Below are positions 54,601-63,915 of a DNA stretch of 64,000 bases, one piece after another. The stretch's first letter is position 1, and each line of letters opens with the position of its first letter. This stretch comes from an uncultured Bacteroidota bacterium (lineage in GTDB: Bacteria; Bacteroidota; Bacteroidia; Chitinophagales; Chitinophagaceae): contig CAILLK010000122.1 of assembly GCA_903835005.1 (NCBI GenBank), positions 21,362 to 85,361 of the forward strand, read 5' to 3'. Under the pieces are notes generated by a model. The model was not told where the DNA came from, ran no database searches, and was given only the letters and a program-made list of their open reading frames with translations. A program made the position numbers and the translations under genes.

Positions 54601-54972
54601 AATAAGATACTGAAATGTAATCTTCTTTTTTAACGATATATACTTGTTAGTCACCGTCTTGAAATAGGTTAGTGAAATATTGTGCGGCTATCAAATTATT
54701 ATGTAAATTGGCAACAATAATTTGGCTATTTCATCGGTATAAATTAATAATAAGCAACACAAAATGAAATGATTTCATACTTAACATACAATAATATTTA
54801 TATTATATAATGCATAAAATACATTTAGAATTTTTTTCACCTCGAAACCAATATTATATTGGATCGGATGCTGTAAGTGCCAAAGTTTCGAACAGCCAAC
54901 TACTAACTCATAGCCCCTCTCATGTCCTGGTCAATTCTGTGAAGGCTTATCAATGAACGCCTAAATCTCCTG
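54601..54972. other. AT-rich intergenic region
   Basis: About 370 bases with no supported gene; strongly AT-rich. No tRNA 3' half or integrase arm site was recognised here. Confidence 0.4.
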
Positions 54973-55010
54973 ATAGATAGGCCTTTGAGGCAATACCTAT
55001 CTATTTTACG
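54973..55010 (+). promoter_or_regulatory. Leader hairpin before the erythromycin-esterase-like gene
   Basis: ATAGATAGG (54973-54981) and CCTATCTAT (54996-55004) form a 9-bp perfect stem with a 14-base loop, followed by TTTTA, about 25 bases upstream of the ATG. It could be an attenuator-like leader or a terminator for incoming transcripts. Confidence 0.5.
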
Positions 55011-55033
55011 ATAAAATCTGCACTTTTTTCTTT

Positions 55034-56386
55034 ATGAATTATTTAAAATTTACCATTGTCATTTCACTTATCTTGTTCACAGGAAAGAAGCAAGAAGCTG
55101 CGGCGCAAATGTTTTCATTAAATGCTGCTGATTACTCCTATGATAGCAGTGGTTGCACTGATTCAGTTGATTTTAGTTTTATTGACAAATACGTAAAAGA
55201 CAAGCAAATATTATTTCTTGGAGAAGACAGTCATTGGGTATCTGAATTTAATGTTGTAAAGGGGAATTTGATATCCTACCTGCATAAGAAATTTGGATTC
55301 AGTATAATACTTATGGAGTCAAAGGATCCGACTACTTTTTGGAGAACCATTGTAGATACAAGTAATATTTTAAATCAGTTTTATGGCAATCATGCGATTA
55401 TTTGGGCGTGGTTAAATGAAGAAAATAAACGACTTTTTTGCCAGGCGAGAAGCAAACCCGATAGTATCATAATTGGGGGGATGGATATTGTACCATTATT
55501 TTGGAAGCGCAACGATACAAACCTTTCTACAGCAAATTCAAGAAAGTATACTTCCGAATCGCAGTATCTGCCAGCAAGCAGCAAAGCCAGAATGTTGGTA
55601 CTTGATTCTGTGGCCAGACATCTATTTGAAATCGGCAGCAATCAATCAATTAATGGTTCTACCAAAGAAGAGCGCAGATCTGAGTATAAAGATAAAGAAA
55701 AATTAAGCCAACTTATTGCAGATTTAAATAATCTTAAAGCGGATTATATTAAAGAACTATCGCTGCTGCCTCCACCTCAAACGATAGACGAAAAGCTTCT
55801 ATATAGAATTTTGCTCGCACGTCCAACATTAATGCGTTCGGTAATTGAACTAAACTGCTTTGGAAAATTAAGAGATAGTATAATGGCGGAAAATATCACC
55901 TATTTTGCGGACTCGCTTTTTTCAAATGAACGAATAATTGTTTGGGCACATGATGGTCATATTTCTAAGTCATCAGTTAATCACGAATGGTATCCTACAT
56001 CAATTGGAATGTTTTTGCCCGAAAGTATTAAGGCAAAATCCTATTTTCTTGCTGTAAAACATAGTGAATGGGCATATAATAAAGAATATATTTACAAAAA
56101 ATCTTCTGCAAACCACAAGGAAAGTATCGAAAACGATTTAGAAAAGATTGGTAACAAAGCTTTTTTCCTCGATATCCGGGAAGCACAAAATGCAGGACTG
56201 TTACGCAAGCAATACAAATACAGCTATGTGCACCTTATTTACCAATCTTCTTTTCACATGAAATACAAACCGGAAGATCAATATGATGGTATCATATATA
56301 TAAAATCAACCAGTATGCCACATTATTCAATTCCTGAGTTGAAGGAATTTTATAATAAAGGATTATCACCGGAAAACATAAGGTAG
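55034..56386 (+). CDS. Erythromycin esterase-like protein, secreted
   Basis: A 450-residue protein with a signal peptide ending near KKQEAAAQ. Erythromycin esterase (Ere/succinoglycan biosynthesis) motifs are visible: LFLGEDSHWVSEF (conserved His and Glu), SIILMESKD, HAIIWAWLNEENK and VWAHDGHISKS with the second conserved His. Known Ere enzymes hydrolyse the macrolactone ring; most chromosomal relatives of this family have unknown substrates, so resistance should not be assumed. The signal peptide places it in the periplasm or outside. It lies in the AT-rich islet between the broken tRNA-Arg and tRNA-Leu, and might be cargo of the same element. Confidence 0.8.
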   Translation: MNYLKFTIVISLILFTGKKQEAAAQMFSLNAADYSYDSSGCTDSVDFSFIDKYVKDKQILFLGEDSHWVSEFNVVKGNLISYLHKKFGFSIILMESKDPTTFWRTIVDTSNILNQFYGNHAIIWAWLNEENKRLFCQARSKPDSIIIGGMDIVPLFWKRNDTNLSTANSRKYTSESQYLPASSKARMLVLDSVARHLFEIGSNQSINGSTKEERRSEYKDKEKLSQLIADLNNLKADYIKELSLLPPPQTIDEKLLYRILLARPTLMRSVIELNCFGKLRDSIMAENITYFADSLFSNERIIVWAHDGHISKSSVNHEWYPTSIGMFLPESIKAKSYFLAVKHSEWAYNKEYIYKKSSANHKESIENDLEKIGNKAFFLDIREAQNAGLLRKQYKYSYVHLIYQSSFHMKYKPEDQYDGIIYIKSTSMPHYSIPELKEFYNKGLSPENIR

Positions 56387-56760
56387 TAAAAAAATCATGT
56401 AGGCATATATTTTATTATTTATAAATATATATAGATATTTTCACATACTATTATATTATATACCATTCAAAAATATGCCTATACCACAGCTAGGTTGGTA
56501 GCATTGCACTTTGACGGGTACTGCGAGAATAATAACCAAAGACCGGAATCTGCTTCAAAGGCTCATTTCAGGTATATAGAAGATGGATAAGCAAGTGCCA
56601 ATTCACAACCCAATTGGTGCAGGTATCTGTTTGTTTAGCTCAATAAAGTGATGATGTACAAGCGTGTTTTGCCCACTGAAGTTTAACAGCACCACTAAAG
56701 CTAGGACAACACCTTCCCAATATTTTCTCTTATTATGCAACATGCGATAACATTTTTACC
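56387..56760. other. Intergenic region without a supported gene
   Basis: About 370 bases; no reading frame, hairpin or repeat that I could support. It marks the boundary from AT-rich islet DNA to the tRNA-Leu and trigger factor region. Confidence 0.4.
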
Positions 56761-56768
56761 TACCTTTG
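56761..56768 (+). promoter_or_regulatory. -7 box for tRNA-Leu
   Basis: TACCTTTG, exact TAnnTTTG, 14 bases upstream of the first base of the tRNA. Confidence 0.6.
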
Positions 56769-56781
56769 CAGTCCCAAAAAA

Positions 56782-56863
56782 GCGGGCGTGGTGAAATTGG
56801 CAGACACGCCAGACTTAGGATCTGGTGCTTCGCGGCTTGGGGGTTCGAGTCCCTTCGCCCGCA
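56782..56863 (+). tRNA. tRNA-Leu(UAG)
   Basis: An 82-base cloverleaf with acceptor GCGGGCG/CGCCCGC, anticodon stem CCAGA/TCTGG with loop CTTAGGA (anticodon TAG), a class II long variable arm (TGCTTCGCGGC region) and a T-arm GGGGTTCGAGTCCC. Discriminator A, CCA not encoded. Confidence 0.95.
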
Positions 56864-56876
56864 CTTTTTTGATCTC

Positions 56877-56912
56877 AGCCGGGTCCCGGTATCCGGGCTC
56901 CGGCTGTTTTAT
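56877..56912 (+). terminator. Hairpin between tRNA-Leu and trigger factor
   Basis: AGCCGG (56877-56882) pairs with CCGGCT (56900-56905), enclosing a second 5-bp stem CCCGG/CCGGG with a TAT loop; GTTTTATT follows. It ends the tRNA transcript and may limit read-through into trigger factor. Confidence 0.75.
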
Positions 56913-56936
56913 TAACCAAAAAATTTTAAAGCAGAT

Positions 56937-58319
56937 ATGGCTACGGTAGTCCGCGAAAACATCGGTGTATTGCATGATAAACTGACGGTAAAACTGGCAA
57001 AAGAAGATTTTATGCCGGCTTTTGATAAAACCCTCAAACAATATGCTAAAACTGCCAATATCCCCGGCTTCCGCAAGGGAATGGTTCCAGCCGGTATGTT
57101 GCGCAAAATGCATGGCCCGGCCATCTTCAATGAAGAAGTAATAAAGGCCGCGGGCAAGCAGTTGGAAGACTATATGAAGGCCGGGAAGCTGTCGATATTC
57201 GCACAGCCTATGATTATGCCCAACGAAACCAGGCAGCGCCTGGATATGAACAACCCGGAAGATATTGATTTTACTTTCGAAATAGGGCTGAAACCGGAGT
57301 TTGAAATAGAGGCTGTAAAGAATAAAGCCCAGCTTGTACGTTACAAAATAAAGGTAACCGACAAGATGATGGAAGATGAGATCGAGCGCATCAAACGCCG
57401 CTTTGGCAAGGTGGATGCCCAGATTGAGGCTACGGAGAAAGAAGACATTATATATGGCGCTTATGAGCATTGCGATGCTGAAGGCAATGTAGCTGATGGC
57501 GCACATAAAACAGAAGATACTAAAGTGCTGGATAAATTTCCGGCAAAACTGAAGGATATGATCATGGGCAAAAAACCCGATGATACCATCGTTTTCCGCC
57601 CGGCCGATGTTTGTACGGAAGAAGAACTGGCCACTTTCCTTAAAGACCCGCTGAAGGCAGGCCCTGAGGTTGCTGAACATTATTACAGGCTTACCATTAC
57701 TAAAATAGGTCACCTGATTCCGGCTGAACTGGGTGCTGAATTATATGCGCAGGTATTTCAGAATGTGGATGTGAAGGATGAGGCTGATTTCAGGGAAAAA
57801 CTGAAGGAAGAACTGGGAAAAGAATTTGACCGCATCACCGCCGAGCGCCTGCAGAATGAAATGTATGAAATGCTGGTGCATGCTACCCCTATTAATTTGC
57901 CGGTTACCTTCCTGAAACGCTGGATGAGAGAAGGTGGCGAGCAGCCTAAATCGGCAGACCAGGTGGAGCATGAGTTCGGTAGCTTTGAACATCAGTTGCG
58001 CTGGCAGCTCATCTCTGATAAACTGATGGTGGAAAATGGCATCACGGTATCGAAAGAAGAGGTGGAAAGGGATGTGAAAACCCGTGTGCTGGCTTACTTC
58101 GGCCTGGGCCCTGATGATGAAGATGAAGCGCCATGGATGGAAGGCTATATGGCCAAAATAGAAAAGGATGAAAAAATGATGGAGGAAACTTTCAGGCGCC
58201 TGCTTTTTGCAAAGCTGTTCACTTTCCTGGAAACACAGTTCTTTATTGAGGAGCGGGAAATAGGTGAAGAAGAATTCTTTAAGCTGCAGGATGCTCATGC
58301 GGCACACCATCATCATTAG
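56937..58319 (+). CDS. tig: Trigger factor
   Basis: A 460-residue ribosome-associated chaperone. The N-terminal ribosome-binding region ends with GFRKGMVPAGMLRKMHG, the trigger factor signature (with Met where many have Lys in GFRxGK). A PPIase-like middle (EKEDIIYGAYEHCDAEGN and on) is present but divergent from FKBP active-site text, as in other Bacteroidota. The C-terminal cradle ends in a His-rich tail AHAAHHHH. It helps nascent chains fold. Its promoter is not obvious; it may depend on read-through from tRNA-Leu. Confidence 0.94.
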   Translation: MATVVRENIGVLHDKLTVKLAKEDFMPAFDKTLKQYAKTANIPGFRKGMVPAGMLRKMHGPAIFNEEVIKAAGKQLEDYMKAGKLSIFAQPMIMPNETRQRLDMNNPEDIDFTFEIGLKPEFEIEAVKNKAQLVRYKIKVTDKMMEDEIERIKRRFGKVDAQIEATEKEDIIYGAYEHCDAEGNVADGAHKTEDTKVLDKFPAKLKDMIMGKKPDDTIVFRPADVCTEEELATFLKDPLKAGPEVAEHYYRLTITKIGHLIPAELGAELYAQVFQNVDVKDEADFREKLKEELGKEFDRITAERLQNEMYEMLVHATPINLPVTFLKRWMREGGEQPKSADQVEHEFGSFEHQLRWQLISDKLMVENGITVSKEEVERDVKTRVLAYFGLGPDDEDEAPWMEGYMAKIEKDEKMMEETFRRLLFAKLFTFLETQFFIEEREIGEEEFFKLQDAHAAHHHH

Positions 58320-58394
58320 TTAAGTATTTAGTCTTTAGTACTTGGTTGGCTATCAACGGCTATCAATTTACTCTTGGACGTTGGCACAGATTGC

Positions 58395-58470
58395 ATTTGG
58401 AACTTGTCATTGTATATTTGGATTTGGGAACCTGGAATTTGGGATTTGGATATTGTAGTTTGGAATTTGG
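58395..58470. repeat. Degenerate TTTGGGATTTGG-type repeat
   Basis: ATTTGG, GGATTTGGGA, GGAATTTGGGATTTGG and TTTGGAATTTGG occur within 76 bases. The reverse complement resembles the CAAATCCC repeat at 20811-20843. Just upstream, both loci also carry TTAAGTA/TTAGTCT-type text (20725-20757 and 58317-58343). Confidence 0.6.
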
Positions 58471-58540
58471 TGTTAATGGTTTTAGCTGGAAAGTTGATTT
58501 TTAAGAATATTTTGAATTATCTTAGCGGAAATATCCTTTT

Positions 58541-59035
58541 ATGAAGAAATTATTCCTTGCGCTTGTTGTATTGTGCGGATGTTGCTGGCTGATCTCGGGC
58601 TGTAGTAAAAACACACCTCAGATTACCGCTATCAACCCTTCAATGACAGCATCCATAGGCACTTATAATTTTACTGCTTCCACTGTTGTTCCTTCTACGC
58701 TCGACACCCAGTCGCAGCAGGTGGGCAATATAGATTCTGTTGAAAATCTGTATATTACCGGCCACACTACCGATCTGGTATATACTAAAGACTATATTAG
58801 ACTCCAGCTTACCCGGTTCGACGGCCTTACCGGAACCTTTTCAATAGTTCAGGGCCAGGCAGGCGCCGTATATTTTCATAATGGTGTCATGAGCACTGCA
58901 ATTGGCGGAATAGTAGCCGTTACCCGTATCACATCCAACAGCATAATCGGTTACTTCTCCTTTACTACCGGCGATGGTATCAGTGTTACCAATGGTACAT
59001 TTACTGTTGGCTTGCCCGATGGTATGCCATTATGA
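58541..59035 (+). CDS. DUF6252-like lipoprotein (first of pair)
   Basis: A 164-residue lipoprotein. The signal runs MKKLFLALVVLCGCCWLISGC (lipobox ISGC, Cys 21). The mature part is a small beta-sandwich-like domain with many strands: FTASTVVPSTLD, VENLYITGHTTDLVYTKDYI, VTRITSNSIIGYFSFTTGD and the terminal VTNGTFTVGLP. The ending FSFTTGDG.SVTNGTFTVG matches the DUF6252 group and is paralleled by the next gene. Function unknown; likely outer membrane or surface. Confidence 0.7.
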   Translation: MKKLFLALVVLCGCCWLISGCSKNTPQITAINPSMTASIGTYNFTASTVVPSTLDTQSQQVGNIDSVENLYITGHTTDLVYTKDYIRLQLTRFDGLTGTFSIVQGQAGAVYFHNGVMSTAIGGIVAVTRITSNSIIGYFSFTTGDGISVTNGTFTVGLPDGMPL

Positions 59036-59247
59036 TAACCGGTAATCATCTTTATCAGGCTTACTGAATTGCTGGTAATACTAAAACACAGCGGTTTTAC
59101 GTTATACAATTCCATAATTTTGCAGGATACCCGCTGTAGTTTTCCGGTAGGTTTTGAACATAGAGATATGTGTTATGGCATACAATACCAATAAATTGTG
59201 ATGATAAAGTATCAGGAAGAGGGCATTGTAAAATCAACAATCGGCTT

Positions 59248-59763
59248 TTGAAAAGCAATCAGGCAATAATAATTCTGACGCTGTTAGCAGTGTTTGCGGC
59301 TTGCAGCAAAGCTGCAGGGCCTGCCAATGGCAACAGTATCCAACCGAATAACCGAATAGATTCTCTGGTATCAATGAATGCTCAGGTGAATGCAGCCCTG
59401 TGGCATACAGATTCAGCTTTTGCTTATGTGGTCTGGCAGGAACAAAATGACAGCCCGGAAGTTAACCTGATGATATCGGCTACCAATTACAGTAATTCTG
59501 TACCCACTACTATTTCATTTGCGGTCAATAATTATACCGGTGCCAATACCTACCAGGTTAATCCCCCATTCACGGCTGCATACTATTATATAGGCTCCCG
59601 CCGGTTTGCCGCTACTTCAGGCCAGCTGATAATCACGGTAAACCAGATTGTGGTAAAATCGGTTTCTGGCTTTGATACCGGCTATTCGCTGAACGGAACT
59701 TTTAATTTCGATGCCGATACCCTGCACGTAACTAATGGCGTATTTAATGTGGCTGCACCATAG
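59248..59763 (+). CDS. DUF6252-like lipoprotein (second of pair)
   Basis: About 171 residues. The start is uncertain: a TTG at 59248 precedes a good lipoprotein signal (KSNQAIIILTLLAVFAACSK, lipobox FAAC), while the frame stays open upstream to a GTG at 59170. The mature domain ends FNFDADTLHVTNGVFNVAAP, like the preceding gene. Similar size, shared ending and tandem position make it a paralogue. Function unknown. Confidence 0.6.
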   Translation: MKSNQAIIILTLLAVFAACSKAAGPANGNSIQPNNRIDSLVSMNAQVNAALWHTDSAFAYVVWQEQNDSPEVNLMISATNYSNSVPTTISFAVNNYTGANTYQVNPPFTAAYYYIGSRRFAATSGQLIITVNQIVVKSVSGFDTGYSLNGTFNFDADTLHVTNGVFNVAAP

Positions 59764-59906
59764 AGAACATTGCAATTCAACCCGTTATTTCATTTCTGTT
59801 TTTTCATTTACATCCGTTTTTGTAAAGGCTCTGAACCAGGGCATAAGAACAGATATTAAACCTGTGTAAAATAAAAAAACGGAATGCTAACAGGTAGGTA
59901 ACTTCT

Positions 59907-59914
59907 TAATTTTG
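59907..59914 (+). promoter_or_regulatory. -7 box for the phosphoesterase gene
   Basis: TAATTTTG, exact TAnnTTTG, 25 bases before the ATG at 59940. Confidence 0.5.
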
Positions 59915-59939
59915 CAGAAATTATATCAAAGCTTCGCTG

Positions 59940-61034
59940 ATGAGAAAAATACTGTTTGGGATCCTGGTTTGCATTCCCTGCTTCGGATGGGCCCAAAACT
60001 ATTCCGCGCTCGTATTTTCCGATATTCACCTGTCGCTTTATAGGGACCAGGATGCCAGGAGAAACTGTGATGCAGATACCTCTTTGTTCCGGTCGGCCCT
60101 AAAAGTGGCCTCTGGTAAATACAAATACATATTGTTACCCGGAGATTTAATGCAGCATGGCAATATGCACGATACAAACAGTCTCAGGAAAACCTTTACC
60201 TATATTTTTAGCCATTTGCACCAGATCGATCCAAATGCAATCATTATCCCCTCTTTAGGTAATAATGATTGCCTGAACCACAATGAGCCGGACAATACTA
60301 CCTTCCGCATATTTTATGATTGCCTGCTTAAATGTCTGGATAAAGATGGAACCATATCGAACGACTTCCTCACTGGCGGCTATTACCAGTATACTTCCGG
60401 AGGCCTTTCATTCCTGTCACTGAATACGGTATTATTCAGAAACAACAGCGATTTCAATACCCGGGAACTTGACTGGCTGGAGCAACACCTGGTGCAGGAT
60501 AGCGCAAATAAACAGGATGTATGGATCATGTATCATATTCCGCCTGGTACCGACTCCGACAGGGTAAGACATGTCCCGACCCAACGCTGGGATTCCTCAC
60601 TGGAACAACGTTATGCCCGGCTGATGCGCCGTTTTGCACCCATTATAAAGTACCAGCAGGCTGGCCATCTGCATATGGACGATAACAAGCTGATTATGCA
60701 GCACGGCAGGTTGTCTTCCTACATACATATTGCGCCCGGGCTTAACTACCGCAACGGCAATAACCCTGCCTTCCAGGTATTGCATGCCGATAAAAACCTG
60801 AATACCGTAAAAGAGATCATTACCCGTTATTCAGATACCAGTGGCTGCCAGTGGAACAGTTATTCCTTCCGCAATTTCAGCTTCAGTTTCCTGATTCATT
60901 TTAATGCCCGTAATTCAGAAGGGATTGAATATATGCGCCACCTTTCCACAAACAGGCCTGATAAAGCAAACAGGTTTGGTATCCTTTCCTGGAACGAAGT
61001 TTTTGCAAAGCGGTCTGAGATCGGGAACCGGTAG
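59940..61034 (+). CDS. Secreted metallophosphoesterase
   Basis: A 364-residue secreted protein with a signal peptide ending near CFGWAQN. The calcineurin-like two-metal site is complete: FSDIHLSLY (Asp, His), LPGDLMQHG (Asp), GNND (Asn), a His in MYHIPPG and the last pair in GHLHMDDN. This suggests an acid-sphingomyelinase-like or other phosphodiesterase activity in the periplasm. The C-terminal roughly 100 residues form an extra domain typical of that group. The substrate cannot be named. Monocistronic; converges on the histidine kinase gene. Confidence 0.87.
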   Translation: MRKILFGILVCIPCFGWAQNYSALVFSDIHLSLYRDQDARRNCDADTSLFRSALKVASGKYKYILLPGDLMQHGNMHDTNSLRKTFTYIFSHLHQIDPNAIIIPSLGNNDCLNHNEPDNTTFRIFYDCLLKCLDKDGTISNDFLTGGYYQYTSGGLSFLSLNTVLFRNNSDFNTRELDWLEQHLVQDSANKQDVWIMYHIPPGTDSDRVRHVPTQRWDSSLEQRYARLMRRFAPIIKYQQAGHLHMDDNKLIMQHGRLSSYIHIAPGLNYRNGNNPAFQVLHADKNLNTVKEIITRYSDTSGCQWNSYSFRNFSFSFLIHFNARNSEGIEYMRHLSTNRPDKANRFGILSWNEVFAKRSEIGNR

Positions 61035-61119
61035 TTTCAGATTTTTACAGGCACATGCTTTTACGCTATCATTTTATAGCCGGTATAACTGAGAAGGAAC
61101 GCTATAAAACCTATTATCA

Positions 61120-63900
61120 TTAAATATCAAAAATAATCTTGAAGGTAGTCCCTTTGTTTACTTCACTTTCTATAGTTATGGTACCACCCAATGACTGCAC
61201 CTGCGTTCTAACCATAAACAGCCCTATTCCCCTGCCTTCAATAAAAGGGTGAAAACGCTTGTATAAACCAAATATCTGATCCTTTTTTTTCGTTAAGTCT
61301 ATTCCCATACCATTATCGCTGAAAACAATTTGCATTTTATCTGTAGTTCTGCTGCTGGATATTTGAATAATTGGCGGTATACCGGGTTGCCTGTATTTTA
61401 TACTGTTTGATATAAGGTTATAAAAAATGCTATAGATATAACTTTTAAAGGTAAATAATTCGTCAATATCCGGGAATTCTACCTTTATAACCACATCCAG
61501 TTCATAAATTGATTCCGAGAAATCCGAAATTACCTTTTGCACAATTTCAGATAATATTATCGTTTCCTTCCGCTCATTCAGGTCCCTGCCTATCTGCAAT
61601 ATACTGTTCAAATCCATAATAACATCATCCATTTTCCGCACAGAATCAGAAAGATGATTGATCAATACTAATTCTCCTTCTTTTAAACCATTCTCATTAA
61701 GCTTAATTAATTCTGCCAGGCCCATTATATTAGCCACAGGCGCCCTTAAATTATGTGATATTATATACGAAAATTGCTCAAGGTCCTTATTTCGTTGCAA
61801 TATGTCCTTCATCATTTTAGTCTTCTCATTTTCAGCCTCTTTTATTCCTGTTTCATCATGCACTATTCCGTACCTTCTTATTACCTCTCCTTCAATATTT
61901 TTTACATGATGGTTTTTTGCGTATATATACTTCAGAGAATGATCTTTGAGAATAATCCTGTAATGAAACTCACAATCAGTATCGTTTGCTCTGGATTCTA
62001 TAACTTGCCCAATTATATGCTCCTTATCATCCGGATGCAAAAAGGAAATAACAGATTCAAACGACCTGTGGTTGTCGTCCAATGGAAGACCAAAAATCCG
62101 GCAGGCCTCCTCCGACCAGGTGGTTATACCTGTTTTAATATCTTTATCCCAGCTGCCTATATGCGCTATTGCCTGTGCCTGAATTAAATGTTTTTCACTA
62201 TGTATTAGCCTTTGCTCCACCTCCCGTTTATGCTTCTCTTTTTCAAAAACATTCAAAGCAAATGAAATATCTCCTGCAGCCTCCACCAGCAATTCAATTT
62301 CATCTTTACCAAAAAAATTGACCTCCTGTCCATACACACAAAAGGCGGCATACACATTCCCCGATTTCCATATGGGCAATACCATACCTGAACGGAATTC
62401 ATGGCTCAGTACTATTGATTGATACTGTTCATATTCGTTGTTATTTTTACTGTCATTGGATATATAATACCTGCGGTTTGCGAGAATATAATTTACTGAT
62501 GGTAATTGTTCAATCGGAGTTTTGTCCGATTCTAAAACAATTTCCGGCAATATTCCATTTCCGGCTGCCATTTTTATTGCCTTAAGCTCCTGATCAATGG
62601 TGCCTATCCAGGCCCCCCGGAACATACCCAGTTCAACTGCAATCCGGCAAGCCCCTTCAAAAACGGTTTGTTCAGATGCAGCATGCACAATGGTCTGGTT
62701 AATCTGGCTGAGAAAAGAAAAAAGCCGGTTTGCCTTGAGTATACTTTCTTCATGTTTTTTCCTAACTGTAATGTCCCGGAAATTGCCTACAAAGGCCTTT
62801 ACATGGTCCAGTCCCAGGTAATTTGTTGTCGTTCCTTCAGTCCATATATAATGTCCATCCTTATGTCTTACCCTGTTCTGGCTATATATGGGCTTACCCG
62901 GATTGTTGAATGATTCCTGCATCCGGCCTTGTACTATCTCCATTTCATCCGGGTGAAAAAAAGCGGAGCTATCCATACCTGCAAATTCATCGAAGGTAAA
63001 ACCCATTAGCCGTTCTGTAGCCGGCGATACGTAGATCACCTTACCTGCACTATCCAGCATTACAATAGGCTCATCATTACTTTCCACCAGCGCCTGGAAT
63101 CTCTTTTCCGTTTCCTTAAGTTTTTCCTGAGCCCTTACACTATCCGTTATATCCCTGAAATTGCCCGCCAGCGCTTTCACATGTTCATCGTCTAGTAAAT
63201 TGGTAACGGTACCCTCCACCCATAAGTAATGCCCGCCTTTATGTCTCATCTGGTTTCTACCATAAACCGGCAAACCGGGATTCTCCTTTGCTTGAGCAAT
63301 CCGCTTCTTCAAATCACTTACATCTTCAGGATGAAACAGCATGGCAACGTCCACATCTTTTATTTCATCAAATGTATATCCAAGTATTTTAGTAAATCCG
63401 GGAGACAGGTACATAAGTTTTCCACCTGCATCTCTCAGGGTCAAGGCATCTAATGTGTGTTCAACTAAAGCTTTAAATTTAGTGTCTATAGCCTGTTCAA
63501 TGCTGATTTTCTCAATCATTTTCCGGTACGAAATATCAACAATTGCGGCCAGTACTACTGTACCCGATGTAGTTTCCAGCGGGCTCAATCCTATTTCTAC
63601 AGGAAATTGAGAGCCATCTTTTCTCTGTGCAAGCAGTTCTCTCCCCTTTCCCATTGGTCTCACTTGGGGATCTGAACAGTAGGTATTTCGCAATCCCGGA
63701 TGATGGTCCTTATACTTTTCCGGAATGAGTATTTCTATGCTCCGCCCCCTCAGTTCATTGCTTTCATACCCGAACATCTTCTCAACCTGATTATTAAATA
63801 AGACAATTTGCCCGTCCGGATTAACAATAATCATTGCATTCTGAGCAGATTCCAGCAGAATTTCAAAAGTATGAGCAGAGTGTATAATTTTGTTTTCCAT
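61120..63900 (-). CDS. Multi-PAS/GAF sensor histidine kinase
   Basis: A 926-residue cytoplasmic histidine kinase without transmembrane segments. Domain order (approximate): PAS at 8-120; two nearly repeated PAS domains at 140-255 and 265-380, both with the YLSPG/YVSPA opening and a HKGGHYLWVEGT/HKDGHYIWTEGT strand; GAF at 400-545 (LFSFLSQINQTIVHAASEQT and on); a fourth PAS at 575-690; then the HisKA-like H-box SHNLRAPVANIMGL and the HATPase (N box NLISNSIKYRQPG, G1 FSDNGMGID, G2 GRGIGLFMV). The start at 63900 is an ATG; an upstream TTG at 63918 lies within the -7 box and is rejected. No response regulator is adjacent. Confidence 0.93.
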   Translation of the reverse strand: MENKIIHSAHTFEILLESAQNAMIIVNPDGQIVLFNNQVEKMFGYESNELRGRSIEILIPEKYKDHHPGLRNTYCSDPQVRPMGKGRELLAQRKDGSQFPVEIGLSPLETTSGTVVLAAIVDISYRKMIEKISIEQAIDTKFKALVEHTLDALTLRDAGGKLMYLSPGFTKILGYTFDEIKDVDVAMLFHPEDVSDLKKRIAQAKENPGLPVYGRNQMRHKGGHYLWVEGTVTNLLDDEHVKALAGNFRDITDSVRAQEKLKETEKRFQALVESNDEPIVMLDSAGKVIYVSPATERLMGFTFDEFAGMDSSAFFHPDEMEIVQGRMQESFNNPGKPIYSQNRVRHKDGHYIWTEGTTTNYLGLDHVKAFVGNFRDITVRKKHEESILKANRLFSFLSQINQTIVHAASEQTVFEGACRIAVELGMFRGAWIGTIDQELKAIKMAAGNGILPEIVLESDKTPIEQLPSVNYILANRRYYISNDSKNNNEYEQYQSIVLSHEFRSGMVLPIWKSGNVYAAFCVYGQEVNFFGKDEIELLVEAAGDISFALNVFEKEKHKREVEQRLIHSEKHLIQAQAIAHIGSWDKDIKTGITTWSEEACRIFGLPLDDNHRSFESVISFLHPDDKEHIIGQVIESRANDTDCEFHYRIILKDHSLKYIYAKNHHVKNIEGEVIRRYGIVHDETGIKEAENEKTKMMKDILQRNKDLEQFSYIISHNLRAPVANIMGLAELIKLNENGLKEGELVLINHLSDSVRKMDDVIMDLNSILQIGRDLNERKETIILSEIVQKVISDFSESIYELDVVIKVEFPDIDELFTFKSYIYSIFYNLISNSIKYRQPGIPPIIQISSSRTTDKMQIVFSDNGMGIDLTKKKDQIFGLYKRFHPFIEGRGIGLFMVRTQVQSLGGTITIESEVNKGTTFKIIFDI

Positions 63901-63915
63901 CTGTATAATAGAACC

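Noticed and set aside
55034..56386. Proven macrolide resistance gene
   Set aside because: Family resemblance to erythromycin esterase does not show substrate; many relatives lack known resistance activity.
56760..57713. Long 317-residue minus-strand reading frame opposite trigger factor
   Set aside because: It overlaps the well-supported tig gene and tRNA-Leu, and its translation is rich in Phe, His and Cys typical of antisense translation.
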